A DNA stretch of 64,000 bases from Saccharopolyspora spinosa NRRL 18395 (GTDB lineage Bacteria; Actinomycetota; Actinomycetes; Mycobacteriales; Pseudonocardiaceae), in NCBI RefSeq assembly GCF_000194155.1, contig NZ_GL877883.1:54572-118571 (forward strand), in the 5' to 3' direction. Shown here one piece after another: positions 8,112 through 21,800 of the stretch; position 1 is the stretch's first letter, and each line of letters opens with the position of its first letter. Below the pieces are notes generated by a model. The model saw nothing but the letters and a program-made list of their open reading frames with translations, searched no databases and was not told the DNA's origin. A program made the translations under genes and the position numbers.

Positions 8112-8453
8112 CTACGAGATTCTGCGAACGGGATCGTCTGGAGGCTCCTCGCGGAGATGGTGTCGCCCGGCGTGCTGGTCGTCCGCACAGGCGGATTCGT
8201 CGGGGTCGGATTCGGGGAACCTCGGTGGTATCTCGGGGAATTCGTGGTCGAAGCGGCGCTGTCCGGCGACGCTGGTTTCGGCATTCTCGGCTTCGATGTC
8301 GGCGATGAGATGCCAGACGGTGTAGTCGCCTTCGCCGCCTCCGGCATGCTGACCCGCCACGAACCCGATGCGCCATTCCGGTAGGTGCTGGGCAAGCACG
8401 GCGAAGATCAGCAGACTGAACATGACGAACGTACTGAACTGGATCCAGAACAC
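8112..8453 (-). CDS. Small single-pass membrane protein with acidic C-terminus
   Basis: 113 residues from GTG 8453, which has AAGGAG 7-8 nt upstream; the frame is open further up to 8594, but that part overlaps the upstream zinc-finger gene. Residues about 1-22 are one hydrophobic helix (FVMFSLLIFAVLAQHL). A soluble part follows with GDYTVWHLIADIEAENA and a C-terminus rich in Asp, Glu, Pro and His. No family is recognised. It follows the CxxC-type protein by 31 nt on the same strand, so they are probably cotranscribed. The pair stands divergent from the XRE/DUF397 regulators, a frequent arrangement in actinomycetes whose purpose is unclear. Confidence 0.6.
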   Translation of the reverse strand: MFWIQFSTFVMFSLLIFAVLAQHLPEWRIGFVAGQHAGGGEGDYTVWHLIADIEAENAETSVAGQRRFDHEFPEIPPRFPESDPDESACADDQHAGRHHLREEPPDDPVRRIS

Positions 8454-8484
8454 GGTGGCGCTCCTTCGGATGGGCGAGAGTGCG

Positions 8485-8703
8485 TCAAGGGCAGGGGCGA
8501 ATCGTAAGGACGTGCCAGCAGTCCATGCAGGTGCCCTCGCGAATCCAGTCCACTTCGGACCAATCATGCAGCTCCACCGCATTCGATTCCGCACCGCAGA
8601 ACGCCACCACCTGGTCGCCTGCCGGGACTTTCGTTGCCGTGATGGGGAAAGCGTGGCGACCTCCCGTGACCGGACGCCAGACGTAAGTCAGATAGTCGGA
8701 CAT
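8485..8703 (-). CDS. Small zinc-finger-like protein
   Basis: 72 residues from ATG 8703, with GGAGG 6 nt upstream. The sequence begins MSDYLTYVWRPVTGGRHAF and ends with IREGTCMDCWHVLTIRPCP; together with FCGAE and the His residues, the CxxC supplies candidate metal ligands. Small proteins of this kind commonly sit next to XRE-DUF5753 and DUF397 genes in actinobacteria; that association is recalled, not searched. Its promoter region is shared with the divergent XRE gene. Metal binding is inferred from Cys/His spacing only. Confidence 0.65.
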   Translation of the reverse strand: MSDYLTYVWRPVTGGRHAFPITATKVPAGDQVVAFCGAESNAVELHDWSEVDWIREGTCMDCWHVLTIRPCP

Positions 8704-9052
8704 GAACAACCTCCATTACTGAAAAACACAGCTCTGTTTGTGGGCGGTGGCCGGGCGCACGGGGAGGGGGCGTTCACGCGCCCGGCCACCAGGGGACCGG
8801 CGTGGTGGAGGTCGGGGAAAGTCACCACCCCGGCCCGATTTGAAGGCCCGCCCCGCCATTTGCTGTCCCTGCAAGACCGGGGGGACGGGCGGCGCTGCCG
8901 GATTCGAGTCCTCACATACCCCGGCGGCACATTGATCAATGTAGTCAATGTGTACACATAGGATCAATTACCTGATCAGGCGAATCCAATGTGAACACTT
9001 GTCAGGCAGGATGTGGAACAACCGAAGAATTCGCGTTACCAGGGAGTACTTG
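8704..9052. other. Divergent regulatory region without a convincing gene
   Basis: The 349 nt between the zinc-finger gene (minus) and the XRE gene (plus) hold GC-rich sequence from 8740 to 8920 and then an AT-richer part with three perfect palindromes (8929-8980). Short open frames on both strands lack an RBS and coding character. AGGGAG precedes the XRE ATG. Confidence 0.5.
8929..8980. promoter_or_regulatory. Cluster of three perfect palindromes, candidate XRE operators
   Basis: ACATTGATCAATGT (8929-8942), TGTGTACACA (8949-8958) and CCTGATCAGG (8971-8980) are each perfectly symmetric, with centres 18 and 22 nt apart, about two DNA turns. They lie in the divergent promoter region 70-125 nt upstream of the XRE start. 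The first and third share TGATCA. Binding by the adjacent HTH protein is inferred. Confidence 0.5.
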
Positions 9053-9937
9053 ATGGCTGACCTGACCGATGACCTGTTGGACGATGAAGGGCCAGGGCCG
9101 AACCTGCGCCGCCGGGAACTGGGGCGCGAGCTGCGCGCGTTGCGAGAACAGGTCGGGAAGAAGGTTGCCGAAGCTGCCAAATACGCCGGCCTGACCGTCA
9201 CCACGATCAACCGCATCGAAGGCGGCAAGCAGGTCATCTTGCCGCGCAACGTTCGCCTGCTCTGCCAGTTCTACGGTGTCGAGGCGCCGCTGTCCGACCA
9301 CCTCGTGCGCCAGGCCGAGGAGTCGAACGAACGCGGCTGGTGGGCCATGTACTCCGACAACATGCCAGACTGGTTCGAGAAGTACGTCGGGCTGGAGTCC
9401 GACGCCGCCGAGCTGTGGAACTACTCGGCTACCGCAGTCGATGGCCTGTTGCAGACACCGGAATACGCCGAGGCGTTCTTCACGGTTCGACCGGACGGCG
9501 AAGAACGCGGCATCCAACGAGCCGTTGAATTGCGGCAGGCACGGCAAGAGCGCGTCAACCGCGCTAACCACCCGACTCGCTTGCACGTGATTCACGATGA
9601 GGCGGCGATGCGCCGTATGGTCGGCGGCCCCGACGTGATGCGTGATCAGCTCCGCTACCTCGTCAAAGCAGCCGAGCGGCCCAACATCACCATCCAAGTC
9701 GTACCGTTCAGCATCGGCGCCTATCCCGGTGGCAACAGCTCGTTCTCAATGATCCGGTTCCCAGAAGGCTTCGACGACATGGATGCCGTCTACCTCGAAA
9801 ACCAGCGCGGCGCGGTGTGGCTGGAACGACCGGCCGACATCAAGCACTACACCGAGGTGTTCGCGCGGATACGGAACGTGGCGCTCTCTCTGGAAGAATC
9901 TGTGGAGTTCATGGATAGCCTTGCGATGTCCCTGTGA
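9053..9937 (+). CDS. XRE-family regulator with DUF5753 domain
   Basis: 294 residues from ATG 9053 behind AGGGAG; an open frame reaches 8948 but crosses the palindromes. The N-terminal HTH (about 20-80) reads LRALREQVGKKVAEAAKYAG then TVTTINRIEGGKQVI. The rest is a DUF5753 domain, with WWAMYSDNMPDWFEKYVGLE, YSATAVDGLLQTPEYAEAFF and a late LERPADIKHYTEVFARI. In actinomycetes such proteins pair with a DUF397 protein, some as antitoxin-like or developmental regulators. Here the DUF397 gene follows 24 nt downstream. Autoregulation through the upstream palindromes is plausible but unproven. Confidence 0.9.
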   Translation: MADLTDDLLDDEGPGPNLRRRELGRELRALREQVGKKVAEAAKYAGLTVTTINRIEGGKQVILPRNVRLLCQFYGVEAPLSDHLVRQAEESNERGWWAMYSDNMPDWFEKYVGLESDAAELWNYSATAVDGLLQTPEYAEAFFTVRPDGEERGIQRAVELRQARQERVNRANHPTRLHVIHDEAAMRRMVGGPDVMRDQLRYLVKAAERPNITIQVVPFSIGAYPGGNSSFSMIRFPEGFDDMDAVYLENQRGAVWLERPADIKHYTEVFARIRNVALSLEESVEFMDSLAMSL

Positions 9938-9961
9938 GACATCTGCAAGGAGAAGGTCGAA

Positions 9962-10162
9962 ATGCCCGAACTCAACGGCGCCCTGTGGCGCAAGTCGAGC
10001 CGCAGCCACGAGCAGGGCCAGTGCGTCGAGTTGGCGCAGAACCTGCCCGGCGTTTCTGCTGTTCGTGACTCGAAGGCCCCCGAGCAGGGTGCTCTGGTTT
10101 TCACCAAGGCCCAGCTCCAGACGTTCCTGACCACCGTCAAGTCAGGCCAGCTCGACCTCTGA
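9962..10162 (+). CDS. DUF397 protein
   Basis: 66 residues starting MPELNGALWRKSSRSHEQGQ. The motif WRKSSRS, then CVELA, then VRDSKAPEQGAL followed by a short terminal helix is the DUF397 signature. It lies 24 nt after the XRE-DUF5753 gene in the same direction, so the two form an operon. Such pairs are very common in Streptomyces and relatives, and in some the small protein acts with or against the regulator. A long hairpin follows the stop. Confidence 0.9.
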   Translation: MPELNGALWRKSSRSHEQGQCVELAQNLPGVSAVRDSKAPEQGALVFTKAQLQTFLTTVKSGQLDL

Positions 10163-10169
10163 CACTGGA

Positions 10170-10218
10170 CGAACAACGCCCCATTCCGGCACGGCTCTCC
10201 GGGATGGGGCGTTGTTCG
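10170..10218 (+). terminator. Terminator of the XRE/DUF397 operon
   Basis: CGAACAACGCCCCATTCCGG (10170-10189) pairs with 10199-10218 with one mismatch across a 9-nt loop, immediately after the DUF397 stop. Confidence 0.85.
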
Positions 10219-10230
10219 TCGCGGCATGGG

Positions 10231-10269
10231 AAAGGGCCCCTGTCCGGAGGAGTCGGACAGGGGCCCTTT
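10231..10269 (-). terminator. rpoC terminator
   Basis: AAAGGGCCCCTGTCCG (10231-10246) pairs perfectly with CGGACAGGGGCCCTTT (10254-10269), loop 7 nt, just beyond the rpoC stop at 10286. It stands back to back with the terminator of the convergent DUF397 gene. Confidence 0.88.
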
Positions 10270-10285
10270 GGTCAACCAGCTAACT

Positions 10286-14197
<3,912 letters not shown>

Positions 14198-14307
14198 GTC
14201 GGGTCTTCTCCCTTGATCGGAAGGTTCTGCCGGGTGTGTCGGCAGCGGTGCCAGGTTGGGTCGGACGCCGGTCCGCGAGATCTCTTCCCGCGGACCGGCG
14301 GCGAGGT

Positions 14308-17300
14308 TCAGTGCGCGAGGTCGTCGACCGAGGCCGACTCGTTGCGGGACAGGTTGATGCCGAGGTTGGCCGCGGCACGCTCCAGGTCCTCGTCCTCGCT
14401 GTCGCGCATCTCGATGGCCGCACCGTCGCTGGAGAGCACCTCGACGTTCAGGCACAGCGACTGGAGCTCCTTCAGCAACACCTTGAAGGACTCCGGGATG
14501 CCCGGCTCGGGGATGTTCTCGCCCTTGACGATCGCCTCGTAGACCTTGACGCGGCCGACCACGTCGTCGGACTTGATGGTCAACAGCTCTTGCAGCGTGT
14601 AGGCGGCGCCGTAGGCCTGCATGGCCCAGCACTCCATCTCACCGAAGCGCTGGCCGCCGAACTGCGCCTTACCGCCCAGCGGCTGCTGGGTGATCATCGA
14701 GTACGGGCCGGTCGACCGGGCGTGGATCTTGTCGTCCACCAGGTGCGACAGCTTGAGGATGTACATGTACCCGACGGCGATCGGGTACGGGTACGGCTCC
14801 CCGCTGCGGCCGTCGAACAGCTGCGCCTTGCCGTCGGCACCCACCATGCGCTCACCGTCGCGGTTCGGCCTGGTGGAGGCGAGCAGACCGGTGATCTCCT
14901 CCTCCCGCGCACCGTCGAAGACGGGGCTGGCGGTGTTGGTGCCCGGTTCCACCTCGTAGAGGTCGTCGGGCAGGCGCTTGGCCCACTCGGCGTCCCCGTT
15001 GATGGACCAGCCCTGCGAGGCGATCCAGCCGAGGTGCGTCTCCAGCACCTGGCCGATGTTCATCCGTCGCGGCACACCGTGCGTGTTCAGGATGATGTCG
15101 ACCGGGGTGCCGTCCGGCAGGAACGGCATGTCCTCGGCGGGCAGGATCTTGCCGATGACGCCCTTGTTGCCGTGGCGGCCGGCGAGCTTGTCGCCGTCCT
15201 GGATCTTGCGCTTCTGCGCGACGTAGACCCGCACCAGCTGGTTGACGCCCGGGGGCAGCTCGTCATCGTCCTCGCGGTTGAACACGCGGACGCCGATGAC
15301 CTTGCCGGTCTCGCCGTGCGGCACCTTCAGCGAGGTGTCGCGGACCTCGCGGGCCTTCTCACCGAAGATCGCACGCAGCAGCCGCTCCTCCGGGGTCAGC
15401 TCGGTCTCGCCCTTCGGGGTGACCTTGCCGACCAGGATGTCGCCGCCCTGCACCTCGGCACCGATGCGGATGATGCCGCGCTCGTCGAGGTCGGCCAGCA
15501 CGTCGTCGGAGACGTTCGGGATGTCCCGGGTGATCTCCTCGGCACCGAGCTTGGTGTCGCGCGCGTCGACCTCGTGCTCCTCGATGTGGATCGAGGTGAG
15601 CACGTCGTCCTGCACCAGGCGCTGGGACAGGATGATCGCGTCCTCGTAGTTGTGCCCCTCCCACGGCATGATCGCGACGAGCAGGTTCTTGCCCAGCGCC
15701 ATCTCGCCGTCTTCGGTGCACGGCCCGTCCGCGATGACCTGCCCGACCTCGACCCGGTCGCCCTCATTGACGATCGGCCTCTGGTTGATGCAGGTGCCGT
15801 GGTTGGACCGGGAGAACTTCTGCATCCGGTACGACCGGCGAGTGCCGTCATCGGCCATCACCGTGATGTAGTCGGCGCACAGCTCCTCAACCACACCGGC
15901 CTTCTCGGCGGTGATCACGTCACCGGCGTCGACCGCGGCGCGCAGCTCCATGCCGGTGCCGACCAGCGGCGACTCGCTGCGCAGCAGCGGCACCGCCTGG
16001 CGCTGCATGTTCGCACCCATCAGGGCGCGGTTGGCGTCGTCGTGCTCCAGGAACGGGATCATCGCGGTCGCGGCGGAAACCATCTGCCGCGGCGAGACGT
16101 CCATGTAGTCGATCTCGGTCGGTGCGAGCAGCTCGACCTCGCCGCCCTTGCGTCGACCCAGCACGCGCTCGTCGATGAAGTTGCCGTCCTCGTCGATCGG
16201 CGCGTTGGCCTGCGCCTTGACGTAGCGGTCCTCTTCGTCGGCGGTCAGGTAGTCGATCTGGTCGGTGACCCGGCCGTCGACGACCTTGCGGTACGGCGTC
16301 TCGATGAAGCCGAACGGGTTGATCCGCGCGAAGGTGGCCAGCGAGCCGATCAGACCGATGTTCGGGCCTTCCGGCGTCTCGATCGGGCACATCCGGCCGT
16401 AGTGCGACGGGTGCACGTCGCGGACCTCCATGCCCGCGCGCTCGCGGGACAGACCGCCCGGGCCGAGCGCGTTCAGCCGACGCTTGTGCGTCAGGCCGGC
16501 GATCGGGTTGGTCTGGTCCATGAACTGCGAGAGCTGCGAGGTGCCGAAGAACTCCCGGATCGCCGCCGTGATCGGGCGGATGTTGATCAGGGTCTGCGGG
16601 GTGATCGCCTCGACGTCCTGGGTGGTCATCCGCTCCCGGACGACCCGCTCCATGCGGGACAGGCCGACCCGGACCTGGTTCTGGATCAGCTCGCCCACGG
16701 TGCGGATGCGCCGGTTGCCGAAGTGGTCGATGTCGTCGACCTCGACCGGCACGGTCGCGCCTTCGCCCTGACCGCGCGCGGGCATCTCGGTCTCGGCCGC
16801 GTGCAGCCGGACCAGGTACTCGATCGTGGTGACGATGTCTTCCTCGGTGAGCACGCCGACTTCGTACGGCTCGCCCATACCGAGCTTCTTGTTGACCTTG
16901 TAGCGGCCGACGCGGGCGAGGTCGTAGCGCTTCTCCTTGAAGAACAAGTTCTCCAGGAGCGTCTGCGCGCTCTCCTTCGTCGGCGGTTCGCCCGGGCGCA
17001 GCTTGCGGTAGATGTCCAGCAGCGCTTCGTCCGTGCCGGCGGTGTGGTCCTTCTCCAGGGTCGCCATCAGGGTCTCGGAGAAGCCGAACCGCTCGCGGAT
17101 CGCCTCGGCCGACCAGCCCAGCGCCTTCAGCAGCACGGTGACCGGCTGGCGGCGCTTGCGGTCGATGCGGACGCCGACGGTGTCGCGCTTGTCGACGTCG
17201 AACTCCAGCCACGCACCGCGACTGGGGATGATCTTGACGCTGAAGACGTCCTTGTCCGTGGTCTTGTCCACGGACTGGTCGAAGTAGACACCGGGAGAAC

Positions 17301-17802
17301 GGACGAGCTGGGAGACCACGACCCGCTCGGTGCCGTTGATGATGAAGGTGCCCTTGTTGCTCATCATCGGGAAGTCACCCATGAACACCGTCTGGCTCTT
17401 GATCTCGCCAGTGGTGTGGTTGGTGAACTCCGCGGTGACGAACAGCGGGGCCGCATACGTCATGTCCTTGTCCTTGCACTCCTCGACGGAGGCCTTGACC
17501 TCGTCGAAGCGTGGATCGGAGAAAGACAGCGACATCGATCCGGAGAAGTCCTCGATCGGGGAGATCTCGTTCAGGACCTCCTCAAGACCGCCAACCGGAT
17601 TCTCCTCGCCGGCGTCGACCCGGCGCTGGAACCAGGCCTCGTTACCGACAAGCCATTCGAAGGACTGGATCTGCAGGTCTAGCAGGTTCGGCACGTTCAA
17701 CGGCTCGCGAATGTTCGCGAACGAGACCCGCTTGGGTGCCCCAGGGATCCCCGACGTGTAGTTGGAAGCTGCAGAGACCTTGGTCGCGCGGGAGACTGCC
17801 AA
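14308..17802 (-). CDS. rpoB: RNA polymerase subunit beta
   Basis: 1164 residues. Start taken as TTG 17802 (AVSRATKVSAASN follows), with AGGA about 7 nt upstream; the frame stays open to 17979 but without homology character. The rifampicin region reads FFGTSQLSQFMDQTNP then AGLTHKRRLNALGPGGLSRE. The Ser at E. coli position 531 is Asn here (residue 444, codon 16471-16473), and positions 518 and 522 also differ from the M. tuberculosis sequence (T and A). The C-terminal MECWAMQAYGAAYTLQELLT core is intact. It is separated from rplJL by the Mce operon and the CHAT gene, so it has its own promoter. Confidence 0.98.
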   Translation of the reverse strand: MAVSRATKVSAASNYTSGIPGAPKRVSFANIREPLNVPNLLDLQIQSFEWLVGNEAWFQRRVDAGEENPVGGLEEVLNEISPIEDFSGSMSLSFSDPRFDEVKASVEECKDKDMTYAAPLFVTAEFTNHTTGEIKSQTVFMGDFPMMSNKGTFIINGTERVVVSQLVRSPGVYFDQSVDKTTDKDVFSVKIIPSRGAWLEFDVDKRDTVGVRIDRKRRQPVTVLLKALGWSAEAIRERFGFSETLMATLEKDHTAGTDEALLDIYRKLRPGEPPTKESAQTLLENLFFKEKRYDLARVGRYKVNKKLGMGEPYEVGVLTEEDIVTTIEYLVRLHAAETEMPARGQGEGATVPVEVDDIDHFGNRRIRTVGELIQNQVRVGLSRMERVVRERMTTQDVEAITPQTLINIRPITAAIREFFGTSQLSQFMDQTNPIAGLTHKRRLNALGPGGLSRERAGMEVRDVHPSHYGRMCPIETPEGPNIGLIGSLATFARINPFGFIETPYRKVVDGRVTDQIDYLTADEEDRYVKAQANAPIDEDGNFIDERVLGRRKGGEVELLAPTEIDYMDVSPRQMVSAATAMIPFLEHDDANRALMGANMQRQAVPLLRSESPLVGTGMELRAAVDAGDVITAEKAGVVEELCADYITVMADDGTRRSYRMQKFSRSNHGTCINQRPIVNEGDRVEVGQVIADGPCTEDGEMALGKNLLVAIMPWEGHNYEDAIILSQRLVQDDVLTSIHIEEHEVDARDTKLGAEEITRDIPNVSDDVLADLDERGIIRIGAEVQGGDILVGKVTPKGETELTPEERLLRAIFGEKAREVRDTSLKVPHGETGKVIGVRVFNREDDDELPPGVNQLVRVYVAQKRKIQDGDKLAGRHGNKGVIGKILPAEDMPFLPDGTPVDIILNTHGVPRRMNIGQVLETHLGWIASQGWSINGDAEWAKRLPDDLYEVEPGTNTASPVFDGAREEEITGLLASTRPNRDGERMVGADGKAQLFDGRSGEPYPYPIAVGYMYILKLSHLVDDKIHARSTGPYSMITQQPLGGKAQFGGQRFGEMECWAMQAYGAAYTLQELLTIKSDDVVGRVKVYEAIVKGENIPEPGIPESFKVLLKELQSLCLNVEVLSSDGAAIEMRDSEDEDLERAAANLGINLSRNESASVDDLAH

Positions 17803-17887
17803 GATGCGTCCTTCCGGGACTCTGAACTGGCTACAGCCGCGTCGGCGAAAGGTGCCCGGCGAATGCGACCGACGGGGTCCGTATCCG

Positions 17888-17916
17888 CTGTCACACTCCG
17901 CTAACACAGCTGTCAA
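17888..17916 (-). promoter_or_regulatory. Candidate rpoB promoter element (weak)
   Basis: On the minus strand TTGACA (17916-17911) is a perfect -35 hexamer about 110 nt upstream of the rpoB start. The expected -10 region, around TGACAG 17 nt on, is poor, so the assignment is tentative. Confidence 0.3.
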
Positions 17917-18847
17917 GGGTGCAATGGCGCCCACCATCCTACGGTCCGGTGCAGGACAGACGGAAAGAGGGCAGCGCAAAGTAGCAGTCTAGCCGGAATC
18001 ACGCCAGCTGTCGAGGGGGCACACCGACGGCAGCCCAGCCCCGCGTTGAGGACTAGAGTGAACCCGCGCGCGCCGCCAGTCAAGAGATCACGCTTCGATC
18101 ACCCTCGTGGCGCAAAACACGATCACTGGCGATGATTGCTGATGGCATGCTTTTGCCTGGTCAGAAGGGTACCTACAGGTAACTTCCGGCACTCCGGAGC
18201 GACACTCGCGACGCCCCTCCGAAAGGCCCTTGACGGTCCTCCTGGGCATCGGCCCCGGGGTGACGAACACCTCAACATACGGTATCGGCGTCTCTATTCC
18301 CAGGACGACTGGGCCGAACGGAGTCATTCCCGCAAGGCCGCTCTCGATCATTAACGGCTTGTGCTCGCATCGACACCGCCGGTCATCGGGACCGCAGAAT
18401 TCGATCTCCGAATTCTCGATCTCGACCAGTAGATCGATTTGCACGCGGGCACCCGGCGTAGCGAGAGCGACTCTCGCCACGACCGACACCGGTTACCCGG
18501 GCTGCTGGCCAATTCCGCCACTTTCGCCGCAGTGGTGACCGTCCGCGGCGGGGACTACGGCGTCAGCCGACTCGCAGCGCAGCCAGCCGACTTCGAGGCC
18601 GTCGTTGCCACTGCGCGGCAGTCGTGAGTATTAATGGTTGCGATAACAACCACTGCTCCTCCCGGGTCGAGCACCTTCCCCCGTCGCGACGATGCGACGG
18701 ATGGTGCCGACGGGCACAACTGCCCATCGGCACGATCTCAGGTGACGCACGCGGGCTACTCGACGACCACGTCCGCCGGTAGCGTGATACGCCCCACCGC
18801 GCCCCGAACGCATACCCCGGGTGGGCAGGCCACAGGAGAACGAACCG
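17917..18847. other. Long gene-poor stretch between divergent rpoB and CHAT gene
   Basis: About 0.9 kb with lower GC than its surroundings. Open frames of 60-130 codons exist on both strands, but none has an RBS, GC-skewed third positions or recognisable residues. GAATTCGATCTCCGAATTC near 18400 is a small inverted repeat. The stretch probably holds the rpoB and CHAT-gene promoters and possibly a gene remnant. Confidence 0.45.
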
Positions 18848-21800
18848 ATGACAGACGATGCAAGCCGCGCGAACGAGCGGTTCCGCGGGCTGCAGCGTTG
18901 GAAAGCGGGGCCGGACCGCAGCGGCTCCAGCTCCAGCTGGTTCTCCGGCGAGCAGGACGCCGTCGCGCCCCAGCCCCGGCAGCCCCCGCAAACCCCGGAA
19001 GCGGCAGCGCCGGAACCCCGGCGCAGCGCCGAGCAGCGCTACGCCGACGCCATCGCGGCGATGAACAAGATCGTCACCACCCTGGACTTCGGCCAGCTGC
19101 CCTGGGTCACCGAGGTGCTCCGCGACACCGCCGGTGTGCTGCACGAAACCGACCCGGCGCGCGCGGGCGTGCTCAACAACCTGGGCAGCGCGGCACAGCT
19201 GACGCACCTGCGCAGCGGCGAGCTGGCCGACCTCGAAAAGGCGATCTCCTACTACCGTTCGGCGACGGCTGCGGCGCACAACAGCGACAACGACCGGGTG
19301 CTCTACCAGTGCAACCTCGCGCTGGCGCTCACCGACCTGGCGGGCAAGACCGGCAGCGCCACCGCCGCCGCGGAGAGCGCGCAGGTCGCGCGGGAGACCG
19401 TCGAGCAGACGCCGCGCCGCGACCAGCGGCGGGCGATGGCACTGGTCCGGCTCGCCAACGCGTTGAAGCTCCACGCCCGGCTGGCCGACGCGCCGGAGTC
19501 CGACGGCGAGTCGATCGACGTCTTCCGGGAGGCCGCCCGGATCTCCCCGGCGAACGACCCGACTACCTCCGAGCTGCTGAGCAACCTCGGGGCAGCGCTG
19601 CTGCGCAGGTTCGAGCGGGGCGCCTCATCCGAAGACCTGGACGAGGCCATCAAGCACCTCGGGTCCGGCGCGGGAGCCCTCGCCGACGGCGAACCCCGGC
19701 GCGCCGCCCTTTGTCACCTGGCGAACGCGCTGCGGCTGCGGTTCCAGCAGAACGGGGACCTGACCGACCTCAACTCGGCGATCAGCGAGCTGATCGGCGT
19801 GCTCGGGGTGCTCGACAGCGGGAATCCGCTGCTCGGCACGGCGGTGTGGCACCTCGCCGCAGCCACCGCGGAGCACGTGGACGCCACCGGCGAGGCCAGC
19901 CAACTGCGCCGCGTGCTGCGGCCGATCGCACCGGCGTTGCGCGCGATGTCGCCCGACGACCAGAGCCGCGCGGTCGCCCTCACCGGTTACGCGACCCTGC
20001 TGCGCAGGCACTTCCTGCACGGCGCGGAGGCCACGGTGCTGGACACCGCGGTCACCGCAGCGGAGGCCGCGGTGGAGGCGGCGACCGGCGAGCAGCGCGA
20101 CGCAGTGTTGAACTCGCTGATCAGCACGCTGATCAGCCGCTTCGAGCACCACGGCGACAGCGCCGACCTGGACCGGGCCGCCGAACTAGCGCGCGAGGCC
20201 TTGCAGGGCGACGCGGCCGCGCGGCCCGCTGCCTGGACGCAGCTCGGCATCGTGTCGGCGCACCGGTTCCGGACGAGCGCCAGGACGCAGGACATCGAGG
20301 CCGCGATCGAGCTGTTCGACCAGGCGCTCATCGCGATACCGCAGAACGCACCCACCCGCGCGGGAGTGGCGATCCACCTCGGTCGCGCGCTGCAGACGCT
20401 CTACCAGCGCAGCTCCCGCCGCCGGTACTACCGGTGGGCGCGCAAGGTGCTGATGGAGGCGGCCGAGCAGCCCAACGCCCCTGCCGACCAGCGGCTTCGG
20501 GCGGCGGGCCTGGCGGGCCGGATCTGCGCGCAGGCGCACCGGTGGCCGGAGGCGCTGGAGTCGTTCGAGCTCGCGGTCGACCTGCTGCCGCTGGTCACGC
20601 GCGGCAAGCGGGTCGTCGCGTCGCCGACCGCCCAGCAGCGGTGGGCGTCGATGGCGGCGGACGCCGCGGCGTCCGCGTTGGAGAGCGGCGAGCCCGAGCG
20701 GGCCGTGGAACTGCTGGAGCACGGGCAGACGGCGATCCTGGCGGACTTCCTGCCGACCGGCGGGGAACTAGGCGCGCTGCACCGCTCCCACCCGGACCTC
20801 GCGGACGAGGTGGTCCGGTTGCGGAGGCTGCTGGACCGCCCGGCGGACGAACCGGTGCTCACCGGGTCCGACGACCGGACGCGGCTGGCGCGCGCGTGGG
20901 ACGAGCTGGTCGCGGAGATCCGCGCCGTGCAGCCTGGGCACCTGCTGCGCACGCCGTTCGCGGAACTGGCCACCGCAGCGCAGGACGGTTCCGCGGTGCT
21001 CGTCAACCTCAGCCGCTACCGGTCGGACGCGCTGGTGATCATCGCGGGGCGGGTGCTGACCGTGCCGCTGCCGAACGCCAATCCGGAAACCGCGGCCGAG
21101 CGCGCGGCCGACCTGCTGGCCGCCGCGCAGGAGGACGACCACGGGACGCTGTCCGACGCCCTCGACTGGACCTGGGACCGCATCGCACGGCCGGTCCTGG
21201 ATCGGATGGGCTACCTGCGCGAGCCGGAGCCCGGCACCCGGTGGCCCAGGGTGTGGTGGAGCGCCCTCGGCGCGATGGCGTTCCTGCCGGTGCACGCGGC
21301 GACCGCGCGAACCGGCGAGTCCACTTTGGACCGGGTTGTGTCGTCGTACATCCCGACGTTGGGCTGCCTGCTCCGGGCAGGCAAGCGACCGGTACCGACG
21401 GGCGGCACGGCCCTGGTCGCGGCCGGGTCGGCGCTGCAGGTCGGGCGGGAACTGCCGCCGCAGAACCAGGTCCTGGCGCAGCACTGGCCCTCGGCGGAGA
21501 TCTTGTCGGTGGAGAGCACCAGCGCGGCGGAGATGCTGCAGGTGCTGCCGCAGCATCCGTGGCTGCACGTGTGCGAACCGAGCTCCCAGTTCCCGGCGCA
21601 GCCGGCGGCGGGCCTGCTGCTGGACCGCGAGTCCCCGCAGCGGCCGCTGGGCCTGGTCGAGCTGGGCCAGGTGGCGCTCGACGAGGCGGAGTTCGGCTAC
21701 CTCGGCCAGTGCGCGACGGCGGCGGATCCGCCGTGCGGGGCGGCGGTGTCGCTGCCGGGCGCACTGGGTTTCGCGGGTTTCACGCACGTCATCGGCACCC

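Noticed and set aside
8855..8930. tRNA-like GGATTCGAGTCC stretch near the XRE promoter
   Set aside because: The T-stem cannot form five pairs and no anticodon or acceptor arms match; no tRNA or att remnant can be claimed.
8688..8967. Overlapping minus-strand frames beginning at 8957 and 8967
   Set aside because: They cross the palindromic promoter region and lack an RBS and coding character.
14198..14632. N-terminal extension of rpoC
   Set aside because: Arg/Gly-rich sequence overlapping the end of rpoB in another frame; the GTG at 14197 gives the family's normal N-terminus.
18088..18489. 133-codon minus-strand open frame upstream of rpoB
   Set aside because: No RBS, no recognisable domain and atypical composition; treated as non-coding.
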